A stretch of DNA of 64,000 nucleotides, taken from assembly GCA_019925095.2 (NCBI GenBank), contig CM034391.1, positions 28,370,551-28,434,550 on the forward strand, in the 5' to 3' direction. The position numbers and the translations under genes are program-made. The notes below the pieces were generated by a model. The model searched no databases. It was not told the origin of the DNA and saw only the letters and a program-made list of their open reading frames with translations. Below, piece after piece: positions 33,560 through 45,558 of this stretch; positions within the stretch are counted from its first letter, which is position 1, and every line of letters begins with the position of its first letter. Source of the DNA: Dendrolimus kikuchii (lineage: Eukaryota; Arthropoda; Insecta; Lepidoptera; Lasiocampidae).

Positions 33560-33869
33560 TCCGTCTGAATAGATGCTTCGTATGTAATCGAGCTCCATCC
33601 TAGACTTACAAAGAGCAAAGTGAAAAGCTACGTACAAAGATCTCCTTCTATAAAGCAAATCATATTGCCAATTCTACTTTATACTACCGAGACGTTGTGT
33701 CTGTATAAAGCTGATATTAGGCGTCTCGATTCTAATCCTTCATGTCAAGTAGCAAGACCGAATAACAAACGCTTAAGTGCTGCGGTGGACGAAGCAAAGT
33801 GGTGTGGAAGCAATCCTTATACAAAGACAACTGTGGCGGTGCGGCCACGAAGGATGGAAAGCGTATATC
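33560..33869 (+). pseudogene. LINE reverse-transcriptase fragment, unclassified
   Basis: One frame reads SIKQIILPILLYTTETLCL, resembling the 'K..ILP.LLYG.E.W' region after the catalytic core of a non-LTR reverse transcriptase. The frame is lost soon after. Confidence 0.45.
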
Positions 33870-34015
33870 AGGCGCAGGGGCGTAGCTACCGCCTATCAGC
33901 CGTATCAATGATACGGGACCCCCGGGCTAGAGGGGCCCGGTATCAGACTTGTTATTATTGTCTATAGAGGCAGAAAATCTAGAAAAACTGAAATTGTCTT
34001 CAGCTATGGATGATT
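33870..34015 (+). repeat. Dispersed repeat also at 40665-40905
   Basis: Shares 'ggggcgtagctaccgcc', 'tcagccgtatcaatgata' and 'cttcagctatgg' with the second copy, which has ~90 bp more in the middle. Confidence 0.65.
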
Positions 34016-34195
34016 TGAGGCTCCGGGTTCGATTCTTGGTATAGTAAATTTCGGAAATTTTCTCCGTTATATACTATGGTCTGGGTGTCTGGGATCGGCC
34101 CCAGAGTAGTCCGTTGTATATTACCCATAACACAAGCGTAAGTTGCTGAATTTGGGGACATACAATGTGTGTGTTTGTCTGCTGATTATTATTAT
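34016..34195 (+). mobile_element. tRNA-derived SINE, 5'-truncated
   Basis: Starts just before the B box and keeps the body and (TTA)n tail. It joins repeat D without a gap. Confidence 0.8.
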
Positions 34196-34772
34196 TATAT
34201 TTGTATGTCTTTGAAGACCACGGGCCATAAAAATGGCCCTGACATTTGGAGGGCTTGCGTGGGGCCATGGAAAGGCCAACACGTAGAGGCCCTTTGACAA
34301 ATTTAATGTAAATGTGGCGTAACACTGACCGGCGATTATCCCTGTCTACACCATATAACAATGCACCCAAGGACAAGCCCCGGCCAGCGTAGAACTATTG
34401 TGGGAAATGAGGACAAAAAGTACCGGACTATTGGGGTGAACTGCTAGTGGTACTAGGGGTCTGGGAATATGGGGACTATGGCGTCTGCCCGTCGCAATGT
34501 TCAGGCAAAAAATGCCATAAAGACAGGGGCAACATGGGTGTGAGTGGCTAAGGGGTGTAGAGAGGTGGGCTGCAGGTTCACCGAAGCTACTTCTGACGTG
34601 ATGCCATTTATCACTTCCACCCCTGGAGCTTGAGTCTTAGCTCTAGCGATCTCCACTCCGTGCCGGCTGGCTAAGGCAAGCACGGAGGTGGGGGCCTTGT
34701 CTTGGCCCCCGGAGTCAGGTACGAGGTGTCGCTACTCACCTAAGGCTTCGCCACAAAGCCCCCCTGCGGTTA
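34196..34772 (-). mobile_element. Non-LTR repeat D, near full length
   Basis: The same two ends as the copy at 3478-4040. A small rearrangement lies near 34455-34510. Confidence 0.7.
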
Positions 34773-34792
34773 TTATTATTTTGCCATCCAGT

Positions 34793-34897
34793 CGAGCAAA
34801 TACCCTACCACCTCGCTGTGGGTTGTTTAGTCGCCCCTTACGACAGGCCGCCAGGCCGCAGGAAATTGTATTCTTTCTCCGTTCCTGCACGGATATG
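34793..34897 (-). mobile_element. SINE-B, head only
   Basis: Only the first ~105 bp of the element (gccatccag back to ctgcacggata). The 3' part is missing, which simple target-primed truncation does not explain. Confidence 0.75.
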
Positions 34898-35260
34898 GCC
34901 GGATTACTACCAGGGTCTGACTTTCTAGGTATTTCCTTATATACTTTGCGCCATCTTCAACATCTGTTTCTTACTCTACCCTCAACAGCTGCTAGGATGG
35001 TATATGGTCTCGATTAATGTATTATCTACCTACATAATTAATTAAATTCAAATTTATTTATTGTCGAAATTAATATGAAATAAACTTACTTAAGGTACCT
35101 AAAAACACATAAAGTTTAAACTTATCTGAAATAAAACTAATGCATATACATAAATAAAAAACCTGACAAATATATAGTACTATAAACCACAGCCCGAATG
35201 TATCCTACTTAGAAGACTGTCAACATTATCTCCCTGAATATAAAAAGAAATTTTTACCTA
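34898..35260. other. Intergenic, nothing recognised
   Basis: AT-rich unique sequence. Confidence 0.4.
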
Positions 35261-35272
35261 CGTAATAACTGT

Positions 35273-35538
35273 AGAAAGAATGCATGATGAAAGAATGAAT
35301 AAACAGATATACAATGCAAAAGTGGATGGATGCAGAAGTCCTGGAAGGCCACGACACACTTTCCATGATCAAATTGATCGTGTACTAGCAGAAGGTGATG
35401 TTAGGAGCCTTAAGAACAGACGAGCGTGCATGACAAGAGTTATGAATGTCAAAGAAGCAAGTGAGGTGTGTAAGAATAAGCCTAAATGGCGCTCTGTTCT
35501 TCGTGCCTACCCCGCAAGGGAACTGCCGTGAAGTTATG

Positions 35539-35565
<27 letters not shown>
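35273..35565 (+). mobile_element. RTE-like LINE 3' tail (family A), TSD gtaataactgt
   Basis: The duplication lies at 35262-35272 and 35566-35576, with a long pure (ATGT)n tail. Confidence 0.9.
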
Positions 35566-35569
<4 letters not shown>

Positions 35570-35599
35570 TAACTGTTGTTCCAAAAAATATTTATTCAA

Positions 35600-35765
35600 T
35601 TATAAAACTACGTTTTAACGGTTATAAGCGCTGTAATTTATTTGATATTTATTATTCCGACATTTCGGCCACTTTTCAGTAGCCGTGATCACGAAAGACA
35701 AAGATGTCAAGTGTCAATGAGTATTGTTAAAGTTTTATTTAGCCTACCGGCAACTTGTAAATTTT
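35600..35765 (-). mobile_element. Penelope-like terminus
   Basis: Contains 'aaactacgttttaacggtt' and 'cggccacttttcagtagccgtgatcacg'. No coding part. Confidence 0.65.
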
Positions 35766-36023
35766 AATTTTCTGTAAAAGCTGACTCATTGACTCTTCAG
35801 GTGATCAGAGGGCTGGTGCTTACCTCGGCCAATGGATCAGTATGGCGATACAGCGGGGAAACGTAGCCAGCCTTCTGGGCACCTTACCTATAGAAGACGG
35901 TGATCAGGGCTCAGTATTCTACTTATAGTCTTGGGGAACTATGAGTAGAATACACTACAAATAAGTTAAGTTTCCTTGCATTGTATTCGATTATATGTAA
36001 TTTTATTTTGTTAAATAAAAAAA

Positions 36024-36461
36024 GCGAGAGTTGGGTATGGAAGAGAGAGCATGAAAGTAGAGTAAACGCGGTCGAGATGCGAGCACTGCGCAAAATCTGC
36101 GGAGTGACGCTCGCGGACCGCGTTCCTAATACCGAAGTAAGAAAGAGAGTTGGTCTGAACGAGAGTGTCGTGGTGAAGGAAGGAAAGGAATGCTCCGGTG
36201 GTTCGGGCAATGACTAAACAGATATACAATGCAAAAGTGGATGGATGCAGAAGTCGTGGAAGGCCACGACACACCTTCCATGATCAAATTGATCGTGTAC
36301 TAGCAGAAGGTGATGTTAGGAGCCTTAAGAACAGACGAGCGTGCATGACAAGAGTTATGAATGTCAAAGCAAGTGAGGTGTGTAAGAATAAGCCTAAATG
36401 GCGCTCTGTTTCTCGTGCCTACCCCGCAAGGGAACTGGCGTGAATTATGTATGTATGCATG
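36024..36461 (+). mobile_element. RTE-like LINE 3' end (family A), TSD taaataaaaaa
   Basis: The duplication lies at about 36012-36022 and 36462-36472. A ~30-bp deletion shifts the frame near 'ggttcgggcaatgac'. Confidence 0.85.
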
Positions 36462-36755
36462 TAAATAAAAAAGTTTATTTTATTTTATTTTTATTTTATT
36501 TTATTTTATTTGGGGGGCTAACAGCTATCATCATTAATTAATGTTAAAAAAAAATCTGTATGGCTATTATTTACTCTATGGAAGCCTGATCTAATATACC
36601 ACCGTTTCACAACATGGTTGCGCTGAGGACCACCTCCTTATAAATTCTTCCTTCCATCCTTGCCATCAAGAAAAGAGTGAGTGTCACTGCTGTCACCGCA
36701 ATATATACACAAAGATTGTTGGAACACATTAAATAGAAAATAAACTGTTGTAACT

Positions 36756-37070
36756 GTTTTTTTTTTATTGCAGGAGTTCAGCAGACAGGCAGACGGCCCA
36801 CTGGATGGAAAGCGGTTACCATCGCCTATAGACATTTGCAACACCAAAGGTGCTACAAATGCGCTGCTGCTCTCTTAAGCGAGACTGGAACCTGGTCACT
36901 AATGCCGGAACATAACTCATGGTTGTTATGGCGACATGTTTTAGAGCAGGGGTGGTGGCCATCCAGTCGGGCAAATGCCCTACCACCTGGCTGTGGGTTG
37001 TTTAGTCGCCTCTTACGACAGGCCGCCCCAACGCAGGAAATTGTATTCTTTCTCCGTTCCTGCACGGATA
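36756..37070 (-). mobile_element. SINE-B, full length
   Basis: Complete from the T tract to 'ctgcacggata'. Confidence 0.82.
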
Positions 37071-37149
37071 AAATAATGCACATTAAACCATAATCCTAGT
37101 GAGTGTGTGAACCCCTGGGGGTCGAGGGCAGTGTGGCAGACTGGTAGCG

Positions 37150-37285
37150 AGGTAAGTCCTTCATTGCTTCTTCTTCCATGTCCTTTTGCCTTCTCCCGGC
37201 CATTGCATCGCGCCCACACATGTTGTGGCTTGAAGAGAAGAAGCGGCGCAAGAAACTCTTCAGCAAACATGTCTGCTTTTGTATA
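37150..37285 (+). repeat. Penelope-associated repeat piece
   Basis: Contains 'ttgaagagaagaagcggcgc' and 'ctcttcagcaaacatg', as beside the Penelope copy at 59350-59430. Confidence 0.5.
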
Positions 37286-37302
37286 GCTCCAATTTAATTA
37301 TA

Positions 37303-37774
37303 CATACATACATAACTTCACGCCAATTCCCTTGCGGGGTAGGCACGAACAACAGAGCGCCATTCAGGCTTATTCTTACACATCTCACTTGCTTCTTTGA
37401 CATTCATAGCTCTTGTCATGCACGCTCGTCTGTTCTTAAGGCTCCTGACACCACCTTCTGCTAGTACACGATTAATTTGATCATGGAAGGTGTGTCGTGG
37501 CCTTCCACGACTTCCACATGCCCGAACAACCGGAGCATTCCTTTCCTTACCTTCACCCCGACACTCTCTTTCAGTGCAACTCTCTTTCTTACTTCGGTAT
37601 TACGAACGCGGTCCGCGTGCGTCACTCCGCAGATTTTGCGCAGTGCTCGCATCTCGACCGCGTTTACTCTAATTTCATGCTCTCTCTTCCATACGTGAGC
37701 ATAGGTACCAACACCACGTTGTGTATGGCAAACTGGTCCTTCTGGCTGAGGTTCTTAGCGCCTAGAAGTTATAC
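37303..37774 (-). mobile_element. RTE-like LINE 3' end (family A), TSD aatttaattata
   Basis: The duplication lies at 37291-37302 and 37775-37786. It is shortened in the 'VDGCRSRG' area. Confidence 0.9.
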
Positions 37775-37829
37775 AATTTAATTATATGGTAACAATAACA
37801 CAATCGCTTAGCCTTCGAAGTGCCTCTGC

Positions 37830-38150
37830 GTATTTTACCACCTGTATAACGGGAGTTCCGAGGAACTGTTTGACCTGGTGACAACGCCTCACTTTTACCA
37901 CCTATTCACCCCCATTTCCTTGAGCTCCCACGCACAACTACGCAACAGTTCTCCAGAACATTTATTCCGCGTACAACGATGATCTGGAGGGAACTTCCCA
38001 CCACGGTTCTCCCCTTGCGTTATGATATTGGGTTTTTAAGAAGGACATTATAAAATTTCTTAGAGTGTTGCAAACGTCTATAGAAGACGGTAACTACCTT
38101 CCATCAGGTGGGCCATCTGCCTGTTCGCCTGCTTCAGGCTATTAAAAAAA
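37830..38150 (+). pseudogene. CR1/Zenon-type LINE C-terminus and 3' tail
   Basis: Reads with frame changes as SSEELFDLVTTP, FYHLFTP, then near 37960 the 'FIPRT..W.ELP..V.P.RYDIG' pattern that ends CR1/Zenon-group proteins of Lepidoptera. The following 3' UTR (gttgcaaacgtctatag…ggtaac…ccatcaggtgggccatctgcctgt … ttaaaaaaa) is about 80% alike, by eye, to the last ~75 bp of SINE-B. This makes it the likely source of the SINE-B tail. Confidence 0.65.
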
Positions 38151-38402
38151 CCACTAGCATATAACTTAATAATGCAATAAATATTATTGTGAATGTATTT
38201 ATAGTATATCCAATTAAAATTAATCTTCTAGTATTTATATATAATATCAGTTACTTCTTAATTTTATTCTAATAGACTCATATCTCGTAATTTATATAAT
38301 CTTTGATATAATAGTATGTTTTTTCCATCAAAAGCGTTCTCAATTTATATTTAAATACATTCACAGATTAAATATCTTTAGTAAACGCAGGAAGTTATAT
38401 AT

Positions 38403-38834
38403 TGTTACGACCTAGACGCCGACAAAAGTAGATTCACACCTGCATACCTTAAAAACACATTTTATTAACTTCGGCATTTGGACTTCTTTTGTTTACTTTG
38501 TGATTAGAAAACAGCCCATTGTGTATTGTAATCTTTTATGGCAGTCATTAGCCAGGTGTGTCGAACTGATTCTAGGAAATTCGGTTAACGCGGGCAATTT
38601 CGGGCAGAAATATTGCATCTGTGCAGTATAAAGCAATGCCCCAATGGAGAGATCGGCAGTCGAGCGAGGACCACGAACGAAGCGAGACGTGTGTATATAT
38701 CGGGAATATCTATTAGTGACGTTTGGCTTTGTTGTGTTCGGTTATATTTGTACCTGTGTTATACGTGTTTGTATAGTTCTAAACTCTATAATAATTCCAA
38801 CGGCATTTTAATTTGAGTCCTGCAATTCGTAGCA
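38403..38834 (+). mobile_element. Solo LTR, gypsy-like family, TSD ATAT
   Basis: 432 bp, TGTTACG…CGTAGCA, flanked by ATAT at 38399-38402 and 38835-38838. It has a TATA-like 'agtataaagc' near 38626. Confidence 0.78.
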
Positions 38835-38838
38835 ATAT

Positions 38839-39074
38839 TATTATAGCAAAAATACTATTGCTATAGCCAGTAGTACGATAGGTAGAATTCTAAAACCTGT
38901 TGTTATTCTTTAATTATAAAGTCTTATAGCTTTTTATCTGAATTATTTTGCAAATTCCTTCTGATAACGTTTTACATAAATTGGGTATTTCGCAAAATTT
39001 ATAACAAATTAAAAAATAATGAATGCAATATTTTTTTTGTGTTTAAATACCTAAACAATTTTAAGCATACGTAT
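38839..39074. other. Intergenic, nothing recognised
   Basis: AT-rich unique sequence. Confidence 0.4.
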
Positions 39075-39480
39075 CTTGGTCGGCTAAGAAGTTTGGACTG
39101 TTATACGCCCAATATTTATGTGCGGATCCATCCCAACACTTTGGGAGGAGAAGCAATAGCAACTGGTGGATTCGTTAAAATTCCAAAATTGAAGAGCTGG
39201 TAGATGAGCCCAATATTATAGGCGAGAGCAAGGCACATTGCTTGCGCTGCATTGACTAGATTTGACTACTAAGAACGGGGGAGGACCAGGAGGAACGTGG
39301 AGTGAAAAGAGCCTATGTGGGCCGACCGTCAGGACGGCGACCAGTTGGTCGCCCCAGATATCGCTGGAGTGACGCAGTGGAGGCTGATCTGCGTTACCTT
39401 CTTCTTTTGGGACGCTGAACCCATTGACCCGCCAAGCATCTTCTGCGCTGTCGTGTGAAATATCGACAAGCGCCTAAAAG
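39075..39480 (+). pseudogene. LINE reverse-transcriptase C-terminal fragment
   Basis: Frames in the 39295-39400 stretch read VKRAYVGRPSGRRPVGRPRYRW then D-AVEADLR. This is the basic 'GRRPVGRPRYRW.D.V..DL' motif that follows the reverse transcriptase in RTE-group LINEs. Frameshifted. Confidence 0.6.
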
Positions 39481-39664
39481 TTGTCAGTCAAATAAATTAT
39501 GCTGACTGACTAGATTCAAAAATACAACGATTCAACTGTTTTATTCATGCAACTGACATTTTTAATTTTACCATCTTGTATTTCATTCTTAGGAATGACT
39601 TTTTCTGGTGATTGATTTGGCCTTAAATTCTATTCAAAGAATAAACAATCTTATACTTCTTATA

Positions 39665-39905
39665 CTGACGGCCTCTGTGGTTGAGCGGGCTAAGCCTTTG
39701 CCGGCCTACCTCACTTCCACGCAGTGGCTCCGGATTCGATTCCTGGTATAGTAAATTTCGGTAACGTATTTTCTCCGTTATTTACTATGGTCTGGGTGTC
39801 TGGGATCGGCCCCAGAGTAGTCCGTTGTATATTACCCATAACACAAGCGTAACTTGCTTAATTTGGGGATATACAATGTGTGTGTTTGTCTGCCGATTAA
39901 AAAAA
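39665..39905 (+). mobile_element. tRNA-derived SINE, full length
   Basis: The A box TGGTTGAGCGG is intact. The B box is slightly changed (GGATTCGATTCC). It has a body and an A-rich tail. Confidence 0.85.
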
Positions 39906-39906
39906 A

Positions 39907-40154
39907 AATACTAATATATAAAGCGGAAGAGTTTATTTGTTTGAACGCGCTCATCTCAGAAACTGCTGGTCTGGTTTGTAAAATTATTTCAGTGTTAGAT
40001 AGCCCATTTATCGAGGAAGGCTATAGGCTATATATCATCACGCTAAGACCAATAGGAGCGGAGCACCAATGAAGAATGTTTCAAAATCGGGGTTTTTGTT
40101 AACTTACTACTTTTTTAACTATTTCACACGGACGAATTCGTGGGCAGAAGCTAG
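39907..40154 (+). mobile_element. Helitron-like element (family E)
   Basis: Runs from 'tactaatatataaagc' to 'gtgggcagaagCTAG|T'. The TC start is lost at the junction with the SINE tail. Confidence 0.72.
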
Positions 40155-40307
40155 TAGTTAATAAGTAGTAATAGTTAGTGTTCTTATAAAATCGAAGCAA
40201 ATGTTTTGTAACTGGATAAATAGTATTTTAGTTGATTTCACAACATAAAAATTCATTTTTTATTTAGTTGTAAGTATCATTCATGAACTGAGAAAGAATA
40301 CAATTTT

Positions 40308-40621
40308 CTTTTTTTTTATTGCAGGAGATCAGCAGACAGGCAGACGGCCCACTTGATGGAAAGCGGTTACCATCACCTATGGACATTTGCAACACCAAAG
40401 TTGCTACAAATGCGCTGCTGCTCTCTTAAGGGAGACTGGAACCTGGTCACTAATGCCGGAACACAACTCAAGGTTGTTATGGCGACATACTTTAGACAAG
40501 GGGTGGTAGCCATCCAGTCGGGCAAATGCCCTACCACCTCGCTGTGGGTTGTTAAGTCGCCTCTTACGACAGGCCGCCCCCACGCAGGAAATTGTATTCT
40601 TTCTCCGTTCCTGCACGGATA
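40308..40621 (-). mobile_element. SINE-B, full length
   Basis: Complete copy from the T tract to 'ctgcacggat'. Confidence 0.82.
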
Positions 40622-40664
40622 ATTCCTGCGGCCGAGCGCCTTCTTATACCTACGAGGCTGGGGC

Positions 40665-40905
40665 GTAGCTACCGCCATATCAGCCGTATCAATGATAAGG
40701 GGCCCCCAGGCCACAGGGGCCCCGAAACTGTGTAAGCAAATCTCCCCAAAATGTTATCCACAATCTTTTACAGATTAATAACATTTTTGAGAATAACTGC
40801 TGGGCCAACAGGAACGGCTATCAGACTTGTCATTATTGTCTATAGAGACAGAAAATCTACAAAACCTGAAATCGTCTTCAGCTATGGTTGATTTGGTAAA
40901 TAACT
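40665..40905 (+). repeat. Dispersed repeat also at 33870-34015
   Basis: The longer of two copies. It contains 'tctatagagacagaaaatct'. The class is unknown. Confidence 0.65.
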
Positions 40906-40983
40906 TTGCCAAAAAGGGCGAGAAAAGTGTATTTTGATTTTAATTGTTTGTTTAACTTAGCTCCTAAAAGCACTAAGTATAAG

Positions 40984-41455
40984 TACATACATACATAACT
41001 TCATGCCAGTTCCCTTGCAGGGTAGGCACGAACAACAGAGCGCCATTCAGGCTTATTCTTACACACCTCACTTGCTTCTTTGACATTCATAACTCTTGTC
41101 ATGCACGCTCGTCTGTTCTTAAGGCTCCTGACATCACCCTCCGCTAGTACACGATCAATTTGATCATGGAAGGTGTGTCGTGGCCTTCCACGACTTCCAC
41201 ATGCCCGAACCACCGGAGCATTCCTTTCCTTACCTTCACCCCAACACTCTTTTTCTTACTTCGGTATTACGAACGCGGTCCGCGAGCGTCACTCCGCAGA
41301 TTTTGCGCAGTGCTCGCATCTCGACCGCGTTTACTCTACTTACATAACTCTCGTTTCCATACGTGAGCGTAGGTACCAGCACTGCGTTGTGTATGGCAAG
41401 CTGGGCCTTCTGGCTGAGGTTCTTAGCGCCTAGAAGTTTACCTAACGCTTCATTC
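40984..41455 (-). mobile_element. RTE-like LINE 3' end (family A)
   Basis: (TACA)n at the left, coding end inverted, reaching upstream to 'ALGKLLGAKNLSQKAQ'. No clear TSD was found. Confidence 0.82.
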
Positions 41456-41589
41456 AAACTATTCCCCAAATAACTAATAACTTATAATCAGTATATTGTT
41501 AATAATTATTTGTTTCTTTTATAAAACACTTTACCCTTCCTTTGGGCCCCCAACACATGTTGATACAGGGCCTCAGGCAAGCTACTCCA

Positions 41590-42272
41590 CTGCTACGAGG
41601 CGACAAAGCAACCCACAGCCAGGTGCTGCTCCCTCCCTGCTTTAGAATATACTGCCATAACAACCTTGAGTTGTGTACTTAGAGACCAGGTTCCAGCCGC
41701 CCTTTAGTTAGTAGCACCACGACCGACCTTAGCTTATTTGCCGCCGTAGGGAAACTCGGACAATGTCGCCCCACCAAAGCTTAAGAAAATTAAAATAAGT
41801 CTTCTGTCTTTCAGTTTTCTTCTCCAAGAACCCTGTCTATTCGTGTTGTATGTCCCTACTCGTGGATCTCATTACTCATACATATTTTCTAGATTCAAGT
41901 GAACGAATAGAAATATATTTTTGGATATTGTGTCTGTGTTTTTAGGCATTAGCTGCTGTACCTAAACATACCTTTAAAGTATGTCGCCATAACAACCTTG
42001 AGTTGTATTCCGGCATTAGTGACCAGGTTCTAGTCTCCCTTAAGAGAGCAACAGCGTACTTGTAACATCTTTGGTGTTGCAAATGTCCATAGGCGATGGT
42101 AATCGCTTTCCTTCGAGTGGGCCGTCTGCCTGTCTGCTGATCTCCTAAAAAAAAAAACCTACCGTCTCAACCCGCCACTGGTAGCACCTTAGCTGTTGTA
42201 AATGTTGATAGACGATGGTTACTGCTTCCCATCAGGTAGATCTCCCTGTCTGCTGAACTCATGCAATAAAAC
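41590..42272 (+). mobile_element. Three diverged SINE-B pieces
   Basis: 41590-41720 is an old, diverged copy. 41970-42150 is a 5'-truncated younger copy. 42175-42272 is a tail only (gttgtaaatgttgatagacgatgg). All three point the same way. Confidence 0.65.
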
Positions 42273-42274
42273 TA

Positions 42275-42795
42275 AAAAGTATAAAATAACTTATTACTAA
42301 AGCTATTATTATTAATATATATTATCTAAAACATTTTAAAGTTGGTGCTTAGTAATTTTCAAAATATAGTAATTTTTATGTTTTACTTTGCACCGACTTC
42401 AAGATGTTTTAGATAATATATATTAATAATAATAGCTTTAGAAATAAGTTATTTTATACTTTTTAGTTTTTGAAGTCGGTTTTTTTAAACGAAGTTTTTT
42501 TATTTTATTTGTTACTTTGTCTAGCTATGTATGGATAGACCTACGAAAGGTGCCGCGCTCCTTAAAAAATATAGGTCCCAAGAAACGGGAACAAAAAAAT
42601 GTTCGTAAAATGAAAACTACTGGGCCAAACTATGTTAAATTTTTAGGGGACCAAATGGCAACTATTCCGCATCAAACTAAACCAGAATCACGTAAATCGG
42701 ATCATAAATCTCGGAGTAATCGGTGAACATACATAAAAAAAAGATCCCGACGAATTGAGAACCTCCCCCTTTTTTAAAGTCGGTTAAAAAACAAG
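42275..42795. mobile_element. Foldback element F, inverted
   Basis: The reverse order of 16475-17275, ending 'aaagtcggtta' at 42785. Its left end is missing where it meets a SINE-B tail. Confidence 0.65.
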
Positions 42796-43440
42796 AAAGT
42801 ACGGTGTATAGATACCTAGAATTAAATCGAAATGTAAAGAATAATTAAACACCTTACTGATAATATTACTGCCTATAGTAACTATATTAAGTTGTTTAAC
42901 AATAATTACCATGTTAATTATATTAATGATGTATTTAATTAACTAGTTTACGTAACATACATAATATATACCTACTGCATAATTCTGTTTTAACGAACTG
43001 CAAGCGCCATCTGTTATTTGAAAAAAAAACAACGAGCAAGAGTTATTATAAAGCGCCATCTAGTTGAAAAGTTATGAAGCAAATGTCTACTTGGTTACAT
43101 TATCTTCTATTAGAAAGTATTACATTAGCTACTTTATATTTTTACCTTAAATTTTCCAAAATTTTGTTTAGGTTGTAATAGTTTCATTTTAATTAAATTT
43201 CATAGTGTGGTTTATGAAATTTAAATTTTTATCTCTTGTACACCACTACCATCTATCGGTGGGTGATCTGTATTACAATAAACTGTTTACATTTAGTTCA
43301 GATAGATGGAGCTACTGAAATTATTTAAAATAATTTGTGTAGGTAGTCTTTTTCACAGCATCAGGATGATGTCCCGCGTCAGTTTATTTTTGAAAAGTGT
43401 TGCAATATTAGTCCAAAATTTAGAATATTGATTTATTAAA
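42796..43440. other. Intergenic, possible degraded DNA transposon
   Basis: The phrase 'gcgccatct' occurs twice (43006 and 43053), and 'ccatctatcggtggg' occurs near 43250. No defined termini and no coding signal. Confidence 0.3.
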
Positions 43441-43453
43441 GCAGTCTTTCCAT

Positions 43454-43786
43454 TCCGCGTTCGTAATACCGAAGTAAGAAAGAGAGTTGGTCTGAAAGAG
43501 AGGGTCGGGGTGAAGGAATGCTCCGGTGTTTCGGGCATGATGAAAGAATGACTAAACAGATATACAATGCAAAAGTCGTGGAAGGCCACGACACACCTTC
43601 CATGATCAAATTGATCGTGTACTCGCAGCAGGTGATGTCAGGAGCCTTCAGAACTGACGAGCGTGCATGACAAGAGCTATGAATGTCAAAGAAGCAAGTG
43701 AGGTGTGTAAGAATAAGCCTGAATGGCGCTCTGTTGTTCGTGCTTACCCCGCAAGGGAACTGGCGTGAAGTTATGTATGTATGTAT
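43454..43786 (+). mobile_element. RTE-like LINE 3' end (family A), TSD tctttccat
   Basis: The duplication lies at 43445-43453 and 43787-43795. Two internal deletions. Confidence 0.88.
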
Positions 43787-43799
43787 TCTTTCCATCCAA

Positions 43800-45132
43800 A
43801 ATAGTTTTTATATACAGTGTGAACGCAACCCATCATCATCGTAGTGGTAATTCCCGGTTGCATTTAAAGCCTCTGCCTTAAAGGCTAGGGTCCGCTTTCC
43901 TACATTTACTTTTCTTTTGAAAATTGCCTTTTCTGGTTGTCATTAGAACTGTTGTTTGGCGTCGATTAAAGTCCTTCGAATTTGGTTGATCTATTACTAA
44001 AAATTAATACACTGATAAGGCTGTATAAACCTAGTTCCTTCGTCTGCCGTTGTGGTGAATTTAACAACAACATAATGAGTATGTAAAAAATCCAATACAA
44101 CTCCGTAACTCGTAGCATTCTGCCCAAAATTAGGCTTCCACTAGTTTGGCTATGCAACCAAGCACTGTAGGCGGTGGAATAGGGCAGCTCATTATTTTAT
44201 CACCTTACTAAAAACCGCAGGATCCTAGACTTTATTGGGGAGTAGCAAGTTGTGACGTCATAACTTTAACTTATGATATTTGAAAAATAAAAATAATTTT
44301 ACAATTCATTATAACATGTTTAATCCATTCAAATGTTAATTATTATTCCTTCTTTATAGACGACATATTAGGTGCATAAGTTGTATAATAACCTATTTAA
44401 GTAGTATTTTTTTTAACTATCCCACGGGAACTATTTAATTTTTCGGGATCAAAGTATCCTATATGCTGACCAGGGATACAAGTTACCACCATACAAAATT
44501 TTATTTAAATCGGTCCAGTCGTTTCGGAGATTAGCCCGTACAAACAGAGAAACAAAAAATTGGAAAAATCTAAATTAGTTCTATTTCACTTCTTACATCC
44601 CCCTGACTCGGTTTTTAGCATTTTTTTCATTGTACAGAAATACGACCTCTAGTTTTATTATATGTATTGATTATAATCAATAAAATAATAATAAAAATAA
44701 CAAATAGATATAATAAATAGTTTATTTGGTCCATCATTTGCTTTTAATTGCGTGTAATTAGTACTTACATACATATTATTATGTTTTGTTAAATATACAA
44801 TTAAAACCAGGCCTATATAAGTGGAATAATCTATGTGAAACAAATCACTACGACATATCAACTACGTCACATACAAAATAATAATAATAACAGTTAAATA
44901 ATAATCTTAAATATATATTTTATTAAATAATAAATTCGTCTCAATTTGTCTAGATTTCTACTTAATTTAACTTTATACAAAACTAGAAAACACTTATTAT
45001 AACTACAATTACATAAAGCTACCCGTCATTGTAGAAGAATTATCAGAGATGGCGCCACCACGACGTTCATGTCTTCTACAGAAACCCAATTGAAATTTTC
45101 AATTAACGTCTTATTATTTGAAACTTATTTTC
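43800..45132. other. Intergenic, one Helitron-like scrap
   Basis: 44420-44545 resembles the Helitron-like text at 1-250 ('aatcggtccagtcgtttcgg'). The rest is AT-rich with nothing recognised. Confidence 0.4.
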
Positions 45133-45558
45133 GACTCGAATTAAAATGACGTTAGAATTACTATAGAATTTATTAGAACTATACAAACACACGTACAAAT
45201 GTAACTGAACACAATCAGTCCAAACGTAATGCGCGATTCAGTAACACGCGCAAAGTCCGTCACTATATAGATCATCGAATGTACACACGTCTTGTCTCGC
45301 TGCTGATCATCGCTTGACTGCCGATCTCTCCATTAGGCCATTGCTTTATACTGCACCGATACAATATGGCTGCCCGCCCACGTAGATCGAGTTTCTTAGA
45401 ACCAGTTCGACACACCTGTCTAATCACTGCCATAAAAGATTACAATATACAATAGGCTGTTTTTCTAATTACAAATTTTAAACAGAAAGTAAACAAAAGA
45501 AGACAGTCATAAATAGTTTCAATGTTATTAGCTCAAACGCCGGCAGGTAATTGTAACA
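45133..45558 (-). mobile_element. Solo LTR, gypsy-like family, one end eroded
   Basis: Ends TGTTAC on the minus strand at 45558. It shares 'acgcgcaaagtccgtcactata' style text with 618-1047. The other terminus is worn, and no TSD could be placed. Confidence 0.7.

Noticed and set aside
42517..42726. 69-residue basic frame (also 16550-16759, inverted)
   Set aside because: Part of foldback repeat F. Present in copies only as repeat sequence, with no domain.
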